A DNA stretch of 64,000 nt. It comes from Ornithinibacillus scapharcae TW25 (GTDB lineage: Bacteria; Bacillota; Bacilli; Bacillales; Amphibacillaceae). The position numbers and the translations under genes were made by a program. Below are positions 1 to 7,374 of the stretch, piece after piece; positions within the stretch are counted from its first letter, which is position 1, and the number at the start of each line of letters is the position of its first letter. The notes beneath the pieces were generated by a model. The model was not told the origin of the DNA. It ran no database searches and saw nothing but the letters and a program-made list of their open reading frames with translations. The DNA lies in NCBI RefSeq assembly GCF_000190475.1, contig NZ_AEWH01000036.1, forward strand, positions 1-64,000, written 5' to 3'.

Positions 1-380
1 TAATACTATCTGGTGTTATGGAAATTGGTTTTATCAACAGTTTTATCAATAGATTTCTCATAAAAAGGGAAAGTAATTTTATGATTTGTTCGTAAACTAT
101 TAAATAACCTTACTGTCAATTCATTAATATCCCACTGTAAATAATAGTATTCATACCATTCTTCAAACCCAGTATGATACCTTTTATTCCGTTCAACTAT
201 AAGGTCATCCATATGTATTACTACAACCCTGCATGTATATTTTAGTTCAGATTCAAGCTTAGAAACTAACGTAGTTTTACCAGCTCCACTTAATCCATCT
301 ATTCCAATAACGAAAGGATGATATTTTGTAGTTCGTTGCTGAAATTTAGCAATGATTTCATTCTTCATTGCATTATACAC
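1..380 (-). pseudogene. Uridine-kinase-like P-loop NTPase, frameshifted, cut by window edge
   Basis: The first 124 codons read as a P-loop kinase related to the uridine kinase family. A Walker A motif (GLSGAGKTT) lies near residues 29-37, a HMDD segment near 56-59, and a FPFYEKS segment in the C-terminal third. The start is GTG at 380 behind a GAGGTGATT ribosome binding site. The frame stops at 6-8, but these kinases continue for roughly 60-70 more residues. Next to an AAAA run (plus-strand T29-T32) the neighbouring frame reads PISITPDSI, which fits the usual continuation (a Pro/Ser strand leading into an acidic IIIEG segment). This suggests a one-base indel. It could be a real mutation or a homopolymer sequencing error. 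The substrate is unknown. Family assignment is from recognition only. Confidence 0.6.
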
Positions 381-448
381 AAATAATCACCTCACCCAAT
401 GTCTGTACAGATGATTCTAAAAAGTAATATCAAGCTATTTGAAAATAT

Positions 449-476
449 CTTATATTCTTAATCTGTACTTTATCAA
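449..476 (-). promoter_or_regulatory. Candidate sigma-A promoter of the kinase-like gene
   Basis: On the minus strand TTGATA (476-471) is followed after 16 bases by TATAAG (454-449), about 65 bases upstream of the GTG start. Inferred from consensus similarity only. Confidence 0.35.
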
Positions 477-494
477 GAATGTAACATACCAATA

Positions 495-538
495 ATAAAA
501 AATGAAGTGCTAAACCTTCTTTTGATTTAGCACTTCAT
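495..538 (-). terminator. Terminator of the M32 carboxypeptidase gene
   Basis: A 12-bp perfect stem TGAAGTGCTAAA/TTTAGCACTTCA (503-514 and 525-536) is followed on the minus strand by a T-rich tract. It lies just past the ypwA stop codon. Confidence 0.85.
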
Positions 539-593
539 AGATATGACTATTTCTAAGCTTCCTCACGTATACCTAATATTCCAATCATCCGAT

Positions 594-2093
594 TTAGAAT
601 TGATAAATATCACGATACTTCGCTGTTAAATAATCTATTAAATAATCCGGATTTAATCCTTCACCAGTAACATCGTTCAGAATTTCTAAAGGTTTTTTCA
701 TTTTACCGAATTGATGAATATTCTCCGTTAACCAATTTCGAATTTGTGAAAAGTCACCTGACTGAATTACCTGGTCAATATCAATCGTTTCACTCATCTT
801 ATGCTTGAACTGAGCTGCATACATATAGCCTAATGCATATGAAGGAAAATACCCAAAGTCTCCTCCTGCCCAGTGAATATCTTGTAATACCCCTTCACGA
901 TCCGTTGTTGGAGTAATGCCAAGGTATTCCTCCATCTTTTCATTCCAAAGTTTAGGTAAATCTTTTACCTCTATCTCTCCATTAATTAAAGCCTTCTCTA
1001 ATTCATAACGAACCATAATATGTAGAGGATAGGTTAATTCATCGGCTTCAATACGGATAAATGATGGTTTCACCTCATTAACCGCTTCATAGAAGTCTTG
1101 TATCGGTACTTGTTCAAAATGACTAGGCGCATATTGTTTAAACAAATCATAATGCGATTCCCAAAACACTTTATTGCGACCTAAGAAATTCTCCCAAAAT
1201 AGAGACTGAGATTCATGAATTCCCATTGATGTACCTGATGCAAGTGGTGTACTTTCTAGTTTCTTATCGATATTTTGTTCATATAACGCATGCCCTGCTT
1301 CATGAATAATTCCAAAAACCGCCATTCGGAAATCTTGTTCGTCGTAGCGAGTAGTGATTCGTACGTCATTTAGATTAATTGTAATTTCAAATGGATGTAT
1401 CGTATCATCTAAACGCCCTGCTTCAAAGTCATATCCCATGCGATTTAAAATCTCAATAGAGAATTTTTCTTGATCTGCCTTTGGAAAATGAGTAGTTAAC
1501 AAGGATGTATTTGGTTTTACAGTACTACTATTAACTTTTTGAAGTAGATCTGTAAGTGATTTCCGTACCTTCGGGAATACTTCATCAAGTGTTTTTACAG
1601 TCATACCAGGTTCATAGTTGTTTAATAACGCATCATAAATATTCTCTTTATATCCCCAGTAGTTTGCAAATTTCTTATTGAATTCCACAAGCTTTTCCAA
1701 ATAAGGCTGAAACAGTGAAAAATCAGCTTTCTCCCTAGCTTCCTGCCAAACCGCTTCCGATTTCGATTGAAGCATGACATATTCTTTAAATTCTTCCTCA
1801 GGAATTTTACTGTTTTTTTCATATTCATCAAGACACTCTAGAACAGACTTTTGGATAATTTCATTCTTCGTCTTGTCTTTTAGTTCATCAATAAAATCTT
1901 TCATTTTATCAGAGACTTGCATTTGGTGAGCTTTTTGGGATAGATAACCTAGAACTTCTGATCGCTGTTCTACCCCTTTTTTAGGTGTTTTCGTACGTAA
2001 ATCCCACTGTATTAATGTAATCGCCTCTCGATACGCATTCAGTTCTTTCAAATACTCCTGAAATTCTTTTTCCTTTGCCTCTAAAGCTGCCAA
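594..2093 (-). CDS. ypwA: M32 family metallocarboxypeptidase (YpwA type)
   Basis: Thermostable carboxypeptidase of peptidase family M32 (carboxypeptidase Taq type), a cytoplasmic zinc enzyme that removes C-terminal residues from peptides. The zinc motif HEAGH sits at residues 264-268 of the 499-residue product, preceded by FGII, and the family length is about 500. The open frame extends to 2213, but that part would overlap the methyltransferase gene. I place the start at TTG 2093 (MAALEAKEKEF). It follows the upstream stop codon by one base and has AAAGGGGGAT eight bases before it. The tight spacing makes it the second gene of a pair with the rRNA methyltransferase gene. It ends in a strong terminator. 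Confidence 0.93.
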   Translation of the reverse strand: MAALEAKEKEFQEYLKELNAYREAITLIQWDLRTKTPKKGVEQRSEVLGYLSQKAHQMQVSDKMKDFIDELKDKTKNEIIQKSVLECLDEYEKNSKIPEEEFKEYVMLQSKSEAVWQEAREKADFSLFQPYLEKLVEFNKKFANYWGYKENIYDALLNNYEPGMTVKTLDEVFPKVRKSLTDLLQKVNSSTVKPNTSLLTTHFPKADQEKFSIEILNRMGYDFEAGRLDDTIHPFEITINLNDVRITTRYDEQDFRMAVFGIIHEAGHALYEQNIDKKLESTPLASGTSMGIHESQSLFWENFLGRNKVFWESHYDLFKQYAPSHFEQVPIQDFYEAVNEVKPSFIRIEADELTYPLHIMVRYELEKALINGEIEVKDLPKLWNEKMEEYLGITPTTDREGVLQDIHWAGGDFGYFPSYALGYMYAAQFKHKMSETIDIDQVIQSGDFSQIRNWLTENIHQFGKMKKPLEILNDVTGEGLNPDYLIDYLTAKYRDIYQF

Positions 2094-2094
2094 C

Positions 2095-3237
2095 TTACAT
2101 ATCCCCCTTTGTTTTCTTGCCAAAGTATTGATAATAATCTGTTTTGATGAATCCATTAAATAGCTTGCGTTTCTTTGTAGCCTGTTGGCCGTATTCTTTT
2201 TCAAACGCCTCATATGCAGTTAACACATAAACACTCCATGATGGGTGTTGTTTCATTACTGCCCCCATATCTGCATACATTTTCTTAACTTCATCCAAAT
2301 CTCCTATACGTTGTCCGTATGGTGGATTAGCAATAATATAACCGTTTTCTTGTTTAATTGTTAAGTCGGATACCTGCATTTGTTTCCAATTGATTAAATC
2401 CCCTAAGCCAGCTTCTATACTATTTGCCTTTGCTATTTCGATCATTTTATGGTCAATATCTGTTCCAGTAATATCTAGCTTCTGGTCATACTTTGCTAAA
2501 TCCTCTGCTTCCTCGAATGCATCGTTCCAATGCTTATTACGGATAAAGCTCCATGCTTCTGCATCAAATTCCCGATTAAATCCAGGTGCAATATTTTGTC
2601 CTATTAGAGCGGCCTCAATCAGAATAGTGCCTGATCCGCAGAATGGATCCAATAAAGTATATTCAGGGCGCCAGTTTGTTAGTAATACTAGTGCAGCAGC
2701 CATCGTTTCTTTTAATGGCGCTTCCCCTTGTCCAACCCGATAACCTCTTTTATGTAGCCCAACACCTGAAGTGTCTAACGTTAATAAGGCGGTATCTTTT
2801 AATAAGGATACTTCTACTTTATACATAGCACCTGTTTCAGGCATATTGGACACCATACCATATTTTCGCTTTAATCTTTCAGCAATCGCCTTCTTTACGA
2901 TCTTTTGACAGTCCGGAACACTGAAAAGCGTAGATTTCACAGACTTTCCGGATACTGGAAACTGTCCCTCTTCACTGATATAGTTTTCCCATGGCAATGC
3001 TTTCGTTCCTTCAAATAGCTCATCAAACGTTGTCGCAGTAAATTCACCTACAACTAACTTGACTCGATCAGCTGTTCTTAGCCATAAATTACATCTAGGA
3101 ATAGCGGATATAGGAGCTTCGAAAATTACTTTACCATTGTCTACCTCTACTTCATATCCAAGGTTGCGAACCTCATCTGCGACAACAGATTCTAAACCCA
3201 TTGCAGCTGTTGCTATTAATTTAATTTGTTTAGACAT
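2095..3237 (-). CDS. ypsC: RlmL-like 23S rRNA guanine-N2 methyltransferase (YpsC)
   Basis: Class I SAM-dependent RNA methyltransferase of 380 residues. The N-terminal ~170 residues form a THUMP-type RNA-binding region. The catalytic half has the SAM motif LDPFCGSGTILIEAAL (about 196-211) and the target-base motif ANPPYG (about 303-308), typical of N2-guanine methylases. Homologues modify 23S rRNA (G2445 in Escherichia coli numbering); the exact target here is inference. The ATG start at 3237 has GAAGGGAT eight bases upstream. It lies just downstream of rnpB, as in B. subtilis, and is followed after one base by ypwA, so the two are probably cotranscribed. Confidence 0.92.
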   Translation of the reverse strand: MSKQIKLIATAAMGLESVVADEVRNLGYEVEVDNGKVIFEAPISAIPRCNLWLRTADRVKLVVGEFTATTFDELFEGTKALPWENYISEEGQFPVSGKSVKSTLFSVPDCQKIVKKAIAERLKRKYGMVSNMPETGAMYKVEVSLLKDTALLTLDTSGVGLHKRGYRVGQGEAPLKETMAAALVLLTNWRPEYTLLDPFCGSGTILIEAALIGQNIAPGFNREFDAEAWSFIRNKHWNDAFEEAEDLAKYDQKLDITGTDIDHKMIEIAKANSIEAGLGDLINWKQMQVSDLTIKQENGYIIANPPYGQRIGDLDEVKKMYADMGAVMKQHPSWSVYVLTAYEAFEKEYGQQATKKRKLFNGFIKTDYYQYFGKKTKGDM

Positions 3238-3289
3238 TAAAAAAATCCCTTCAACTTAGAATTGATAGTAAGGTTAGTTTACCACATAA

Positions 3290-3339
3290 TCCCGAAAAAA
3301 TAAAATAACCTTCCTGTAATCATTACAGAAAGGTTATTT
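3290..3339 (-). terminator. Terminator of RNase P RNA gene
   Basis: Long inverted repeat AAATAACCTT.CTGTAAT / ATTACAG.AAGGTTATTT (3303-3339), followed on the minus strand by TTATTTTATTTTTT. It lies just beyond the 3' end of rnpB and before the ypsC start. Confidence 0.85.
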
Positions 3340-3349
3340 GATCATCTAT

Positions 3350-3755
3350 GTAGACCAATGAATGCTCGATAAGCCATGTTCTGTACCATTGTACTCCAAA
3401 CGGTGGTCAGCCTCGTACTCCGGTCGTAATCATCTATCTACAAGTAATTTACCTGTCCCTCATTCGGTTCATTTCCCTAATAGAGGATGCCCCTACCATA
3501 ATTTGGGTTGCTCACTCGTGGGGTTTACCTCGTTCCACCTAAAATGTTTCCATTTTAGCTCCGTCACTGTGGCACTTTCAAGGTTATAATTCCATATCCT
3601 AATAGACTTAGGAACTTCACCTGCCGTTAGTCCTAACAGACTACCTTGACTTATGAATTCGTCAAGCACGAACACTACAAACATCTCAGTTTGTGTGAGC
3701 ATGGACTTTCCTCTGCTTTAGCAGCAGCGATTACATGAGCATTCAATCTTTATCT
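3350..3755 (-). ncRNA. rnpB: RNase P RNA, Bacillus class B
   Basis: Catalytic RNA of ribonuclease P, which trims the 5' leader from tRNA precursors together with the RnpA protein (not in this window). The minus-strand transcript contains conserved elements in order: GTAATCGCTGC near the 5' end, GAGGAAAGTCCATGCTC, GAAAGTGCCACAGTGACG, GGTAAACCCCACGAGTG, TAGATAGATGATTAC and ACAGAACATGGCTTA. P1 is formed by GAATGCTC near the 5' end and GAGCATTC near the 3' end. Class B is inferred from close match to the B. subtilis RNA and from the gpsB-rnpB-ypsC order. An extended -10 (TGGTATCAT, 3763-3771) puts the 5' end at about 3755; both ends are approximate to a few bases. Confidence 0.95.
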
Positions 3756-3762
3756 AAAAACA

Positions 3763-3771
3763 ATGATACCA
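3763..3771 (-). promoter_or_regulatory. Extended -10 of the rnpB promoter
   Basis: TGGTATCAT on the minus strand matches an extended -10 (TGnTATAAT, one mismatch). It is seven to eight bases before the predicted rnpB 5' end. No good -35 is visible. Confidence 0.45.
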
Positions 3772-3809
3772 TATTTTTGTTCAAATTTCATTGGTAAATA
3801 TAGTAAGAT

Positions 3810-4127
3810 TTAAGAATCAGCATTCATATACTTACTACCGAATACCGCTTTTTCTAGATTCGATAAACGTTTCAACACATCATAATTTGCCTGCTGTGGA
3901 ACCGGATTGGTAGATCTTGTTCTTACCTTTCCTTCTCCAGACGCCGATGATTTCTTTAGTCTTGCTATTTCTTGCTTTAATCGATCGATTTCTTGTCCGA
4001 ATGCATCATAGTCTTGTATGACGGTATCCAAGAATTCATCAACTTCTTCTTGGTTATACCCTCTCATTGCAGTTTTAAATTCTTTTTCAAGAATATCTTT
4101 ACCAGTTAATTGTACACGATTATTCAT
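3810..4127 (-). CDS. gpsB: Cell-division protein GpsB
   Basis: DivIVA-like coiled-coil protein of 105 residues that links class A penicillin-binding proteins to the division machinery and helps move PBP1 between septum and side wall. The N-terminal membrane/PBP-binding domain is recognisable (KDILEKEFKTAMRGYNQ, then EEVDEFLD). It is followed by a coiled coil (about 35-60), a basic serine-rich linker, and a short C-terminal helix that forms the hexamer. The open frame starts at GTG 4130, but ATG 4127 is better placed seven bases after GGGGTGATTA. PonA, its known partner in B. subtilis, is encoded at 7375-10053. Confidence 0.96.
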   Translation of the reverse strand: MNNRVQLTGKDILEKEFKTAMRGYNQEEVDEFLDTVIQDYDAFGQEIDRLKQEIARLKKSSASGEGKVRTRSTNPVPQQANYDVLKRLSNLEKAVFGSKYMNADS

Positions 4128-4237
4128 CACTGCTAATCACCCCATTAATCTCAATTCTGATTTTCGAACGCGCTATCTATAGTTTAATACGAAACAAGTT
4201 AATTTACTATATGTAATGGTTCTATCTTTTATTATAG

Positions 4238-4271
4238 CAAAAAAATAAGAAGCTGGACAATCAGCTTCTTA
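4238..4271 (-). terminator. Terminator of cdd
   Basis: Stem TAAGAAGCTG/CAGCTTCTTA (4246-4255, 4262-4271) followed by T7 on the minus strand, about 15 bases after the cdd stop. Confidence 0.85.
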
Positions 4272-4286
4272 CGTGATTTGTATGTA

Positions 4287-4685
4287 TTACATATCCATAT
4301 CAGTTTTTTGGAATGAAAATGGAAGTAATTCTTCCATATTTACTGTCTTTGTATTAGCGTGTAAGTTTGTTAAATGAATAGTCATATCTGATGAGAAAAA
4401 CTCACTCATTACTTGGCGGCAAGATCCACAAGGTGGTACAGGTCTTTCCGTATCGGCTGCAACAGCCATTTCAATGAATTCTGTTTCTCCATCTGATATT
4501 GCTTTAAAAATGGCCACTCTCTCTGCACAAAGTGACACAGGATATGCTGCATTTTCTATATTACATCCGGTATAAACCTTTCCGGACTTTGTTAATAGCG
4601 CAGCACCGACTGGAAACTTGGAATACGGGACATAAGCACGCTCTCTCATTTCGATTGCTTTTTGAATCAAATCTTGGTTTGACAT
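4287..4685 (-). CDS. cdd: Cytidine deaminase
   Basis: Small tetrameric zinc enzyme of pyrimidine salvage: cytidine/deoxycytidine to uridine/deoxyuridine. The catalytic signatures are complete: CAE (Cys zinc ligand and catalytic Glu, about 53-55) and PCGSCRQ (two further Cys ligands, about 86-92). Its 132 residues match the family length. ATG follows GAGGGGGAAGG. In B. subtilis cdd sits near era, so finding it between yppE and gpsB differs from that gene order; B. subtilis carries yprA/yprB and other genes in this interval. It has its own terminator. Confidence 0.95.
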   Translation of the reverse strand: MSNQDLIQKAIEMRERAYVPYSKFPVGAALLTKSGKVYTGCNIENAAYPVSLCAERVAIFKAISDGETEFIEMAVAADTERPVPPCGSCRQVMSEFFSSDMTIHLTNLHANTKTVNMEELLPFSFQKTDMDM

Positions 4686-4760
4686 AACGATTCCTTCCCC
4701 CTCTCGATGTGTGGAAGCTAATTATATTAAAAGAATTCAGAATTGTAAAGGATGAAAGCG

Positions 4761-5111
4761 TTATTCGATCGCTCGTAACAGCTGATCAAACACATATAGA
4801 ATAGACTGATGTAGCTCCATATACCTTCTTCGTCGAACATCAACGTAATAACTATGCATCAAAACCAATTCCATGTTTTCCCTTGTTGACGCGATTTGAT
4901 TGGGATGTACACTTATTTTGCTCTCTTTTACCACTTTTAATGCAAGCACTTCCCACTTCTCCAAAAGCTCATATATCGGTAAAGTTTTTTCTTTCACCAT
5001 TTCAAAATATGCTTTATCTCTTCGGTCCTCAGGAGGTGTATTATTTTCAAAAACATCCTTTAATCTTCCCAAGTCTTCTTTTAATTGATTGGTATATTCT
5101 ACTAATTGCAT
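4761..5111 (-). CDS. yppE: YppE family protein (DUF1798)
   Basis: Protein of 116 residues recognised as the YppE/DUF1798 family, a small all-helical bundle of unknown function found in Bacillaceae. No catalytic motif, signal peptide or membrane segment is visible. The C-terminal half is rich in Arg/Tyr/Met (for example VDVRRRRYMELHQ). ATG at 5111 lies behind a weak GAGG-type site. Neighbours (sspM, yppC, recU-ponA) match the ypp cluster order of B. subtilis. Confidence 0.75.
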   Translation of the reverse strand: MQLVEYTNQLKEDLGRLKDVFENNTPPEDRRDKAYFEMVKEKTLPIYELLEKWEVLALKVVKESKISVHPNQIASTRENMELVLMHSYYVDVRRRRYMELHQSILYVFDQLLRAIE

Positions 5112-5195
5112 GATAAAACCTCAATTCCTTCTTTCTTAACTATACTTTATCATGTTTATGGAATTACGGCATTATCTAGGATTGTTGATTAATTA

Positions 5196-5408
5196 CTACT
5201 TATACGACTTTAAAAGTTGAATTTTAATTATCATATCTTCTATCGCTTGTTTTTGTTTAAAATAGAGCTCTTGAATACTATGATCTGCTTTTAAGGTGAG
5301 TCGTTGCTCTGCAATACGAGCCATATCTCCAATCTGAAGTAATCCTGATTCAAATTCTTCCCGAAAAACTCCATCTGCTTCATGTTCCTTTACTACAGCA
5401 AGTCCCAT
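5196..5408 (-). CDS. Small hypothetical protein in the ypp cluster
   Basis: I do not recognise this 70-residue protein. It is acidic and helical (MGLAVVKEHEADGVFREEF start), has no membrane segment, and a C-terminal half likely to form a coiled coil. The open frame continues upstream to 5495 without a usable ribosome binding site. ATG 5408 is preceded by GGAGGGGTGA at ideal spacing, so this start is chosen. By position it could correspond to B. subtilis yppD, but I cannot confirm this from sequence. Confidence 0.65.
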   Translation of the reverse strand: MGLAVVKEHEADGVFREEFESGLLQIGDMARIAEQRLTLKADHSIQELYFKQKQAIEDMIIKIQLLKSYK

Positions 5409-5572
5409 TTGTTCACCCCTCCAAATATAGGTTGTTAAAGGGTAGTTCGATAACTTCAAATGAATATCCTTCCCATTCGACAAAACTAGAATCATTCATA
5501 CAAAACTAGTGGTTTTACTCATTTTTTTCAAGGATTTAGACAAACTAGAAAGAAAGGAGGTTTTTAAAAAAA

Positions 5573-5674
5573 ATGAAAGATAAAGGAAAGAACAAACAAA
5601 AAGAAGTAGAAAATGGTAAATCACTAAAAACTGGCGATAAAAAGCTTAACGGTCCTAATCGCCCTTCTACTTAA
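5573..5674 (+). CDS. sspM: Small acid-soluble spore protein M
   Basis: A 33-residue basic, Lys-rich protein ending in DKKLNGPNRPST. It closely resembles the C-terminus of B. subtilis SspM (…DKKLGGPNRPST) as I recall it. Minor SASPs of this type are made in the forespore and packed in the spore core. AAAGGAGG lies 12 bases before the ATG, a longer spacing than usual. It is read opposite to its neighbours and ends in a strong hairpin shared with the convergent yppC. A forespore sigma-G promoter is expected, but I found no convincing match upstream. Confidence 0.85.
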   Translation: MKDKGKNKQKEVENGKSLKTGDKKLNGPNRPST

Positions 5675-5678
5675 TGAA

Positions 5679-5716
5679 AAGGATGAACATAAGGCATTAA
5701 CTTATGTTCATCCTTT
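5679..5716. terminator. Bidirectional terminator between sspM and yppC
   Basis: A 15-bp perfect stem AAGGATGAACATAAG/CTTATGTTCATCCTT (5679-5693, 5701-5715) with T-rich flanks on both strands, between two convergent genes. Confidence 0.88.
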
Positions 5717-5720
5717 ATTA

Positions 5721-6671
5721 TCATGTGAATAATTTCTTAATTTGGTGATAGGTCATTAACCATTTACGCTTTTGGTAAAAGTGGTTGCCAATAGGATTGG
5801 GCTTTACCTCTTCCATCCTCATCCATTTCTGCTTAATACCCCCTAATTCGTACCAATCGCTCCGAATGTTATCTTGATGTTCAATGATGGGATAAACCGT
5901 TCTGAGTAATGGATTCTTAGGGAAATTGATAGAATAATATCGTTCATAGTCATACCTGGAACCGGTATGCTCTACACCAAGTAAAAAGTTCATTATGTGA
6001 TTATATATCTCCGGATGAAATAGTTGTGAAGCTAGACTTTTCCCAAGATCAATTCGATTAGCAACAGTTGTAAAGCCATGAACAAATGCCCCATATAGGC
6101 CGTTTTCCTTTGTAGGGAGGATAACAGCATTCAACATAAGTGTGTTTTGTAAGATATAAGGGATACTTAGGAAAACCTCTCTCTTAAAAAATGGTTGAGA
6201 AATAACAGGTCGTTGAATTAGATTTTGTTCATTAATGATGAGCGCAATCATAAGTCGTAACGTATCTTTGAATTGATGAAAATTCTCCCATTCCCTTATC
6301 ATAAAAGATGAGACATGGAAATCCTGTAATAGATGATATAACGGCTTACCGTTTTTAGTCGAAAGCTCATATACAAGTAATTGCGGATATGCATCGGAGA
6401 AAATTAACCAATTAGCCCGCTCGTATGTCATAAATAACTGTTTTCGTTCAGCTTCACCAAGCATATTTTTGTATGCAGGTAAGTGTAAGTCAGTCATATT
6501 CCAACCGGCATTTCTTGATACAACACTAGCTAGTAATGCCCACTTTATTTCCGGATATTTTAAATAAAATTGTTGGTATGCGATTGTGCGACTAATGTTG
6601 TCTATATTATGCTTATTTGTCTTATTTATTATATAATGTATGTAGTCTCGATTGTTCCAGCACCAATACAT
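5721..6671 (-). CDS. yppC: DUF2515 family protein YppC
   Basis: Protein of 316 residues matching the YppC/DUF2515 family in length and context (next to recU, divergent). The N-terminal part has the pattern RTIAYQQFYLKYPEIKWALLAS followed by SRNAGWNMTDL. The protein is rich in aromatic and basic residues and lacks a signal peptide. Function is unknown. ATG 6671 follows AAGGTAGGG. It shares a bidirectional terminator with sspM and is transcribed away from recU-ponA. Confidence 0.8.
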   Translation of the reverse strand: MYWCWNNRDYIHYIINKTNKHNIDNISRTIAYQQFYLKYPEIKWALLASVVSRNAGWNMTDLHLPAYKNMLGEAERKQLFMTYERANWLIFSDAYPQLLVYELSTKNGKPLYHLLQDFHVSSFMIREWENFHQFKDTLRLMIALIINEQNLIQRPVISQPFFKREVFLSIPYILQNTLMLNAVILPTKENGLYGAFVHGFTTVANRIDLGKSLASQLFHPEIYNHIMNFLLGVEHTGSRYDYERYYSINFPKNPLLRTVYPIIEHQDNIRSDWYELGGIKQKWMRMEEVKPNPIGNHFYQKRKWLMTYHQIKKLFT

Positions 6672-6721
6672 GATTGGACCCTACCTTAATCTAATTTTTT
6701 CATCACATGTAACTTTAAAAG

Positions 6722-6750
6722 TGTCACGATAAGTAATTTTCTGATATGAT
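6722..6750 (+). promoter_or_regulatory. Promoter of recU-ponA
   Basis: Extended -10 TGATATGAT (6742-6750) with only a weak -35 (TGTCAC, 6722-6727) at 17-base spacing. A start near 6757 leaves a ~20-base leader before recU. This rules out the longer recU reading frame that begins at 6746. Confidence 0.5.
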
Positions 6751-6775
6751 ACTGGTTATGCTAGGGGGCAATACA

Positions 6776-7357
6776 ATGAACTATCCAAATGGGAAACGAT
6801 CGCAAATTAAAACTAATGTAACAACTAACCAAACGTTCTCAAATCGTGGAATGACCTTAGAAGAAGATATCAATCAAACGAATCAGTATTATCTGGATAC
6901 GAACCAAGCTGTAATACACAAGAAACCGACACCAGTTCAAATCGTGAAAGTTAATTATCCGAAACGTAGTGCAGCTGTTATTACGGAAGCGTATTTTAAG
7001 CAAGCTTCAACAACTGATTATAATGGTCTTTATCGCAATCGTTATGTCGACTTTGAGGCGAAAGAAACAAAGCTAAAGACTTCTTTTCCTCTAGCTAATA
7101 TACATGAACACCAAATAAAACATATGGAAGCTATCCTAAAACATGGTGGTATCAGTTTTATAATTATCCGATTTGCTGTTCATGACGAGACGTATTACTT
7201 AGAAGCAAGTAAATTACTAACGTATTGGTATGAAAAGGAAAAGGATGGTAGAAAATCAATACCATACACTAAAATTCAAGAAGAAGGACACTTAATTCCC
7301 TTTAAATACCAAACTAGAGTTGATTATTTAAAAATTATTGATCAGCTTTATTTTTAG
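6776..7357 (+). CDS. recU: Holliday junction resolvase RecU
   Basis: Gram-positive Holliday junction resolvase, 193 residues, which cleaves four-way junctions in homologous recombination and chromosome segregation. The nuclease core is visible: DFEAKETK (Asp, Glu and Lys of the PD-(D/E)XK-type site, near residue 91-98) followed by [13 protein letters not shown]. The N-terminus has the family opening NYPNGK. ATG 6776 is set by AGGGGGC; the longer frame from 6746 would overlap the promoter. Eighteen bases separate it from ponA, as in the recU-ponA operon of B. subtilis. Confidence 0.95.
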   Translation: MNYPNGKRSQIKTNVTTNQTFSNRGMTLEEDINQTNQYYLDTNQAVIHKKPTPVQIVKVNYPKRSAAVITEAYFKQASTTDYNGLYRNRYVDFEAKETKLKTSFPLANIHEHQIKHMEAILKHGGISFIIIRFAVHDETYYLEASKLLTYWYEKEKDGRKSIPYTKIQEEGHLIPFKYQTRVDYLKIIDQLYF

Positions 7358-7374
7358 ATTGGAGGTAGTGAGAT

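Noticed and set aside
402-414. Palindrome TCTGTACAGA upstream of the kinase-like gene as operator
   Set aside because: Ten bases only, a common chance palindrome, with no second copy at a fixed distance.
2390-2743. 117-codon plus-strand ORF
   Set aside because: Antisense to the well-supported rRNA methyltransferase gene; no site or family.
3362-3702. Open frames on both strands at 3362-3702
   Set aside because: They lie inside the RNase P RNA gene.
5480-5572. Sigma-G promoter for sspM
   Set aside because: Several partial matches (for example TCATA near 5496) but spacing or bases do not fit well enough to report.
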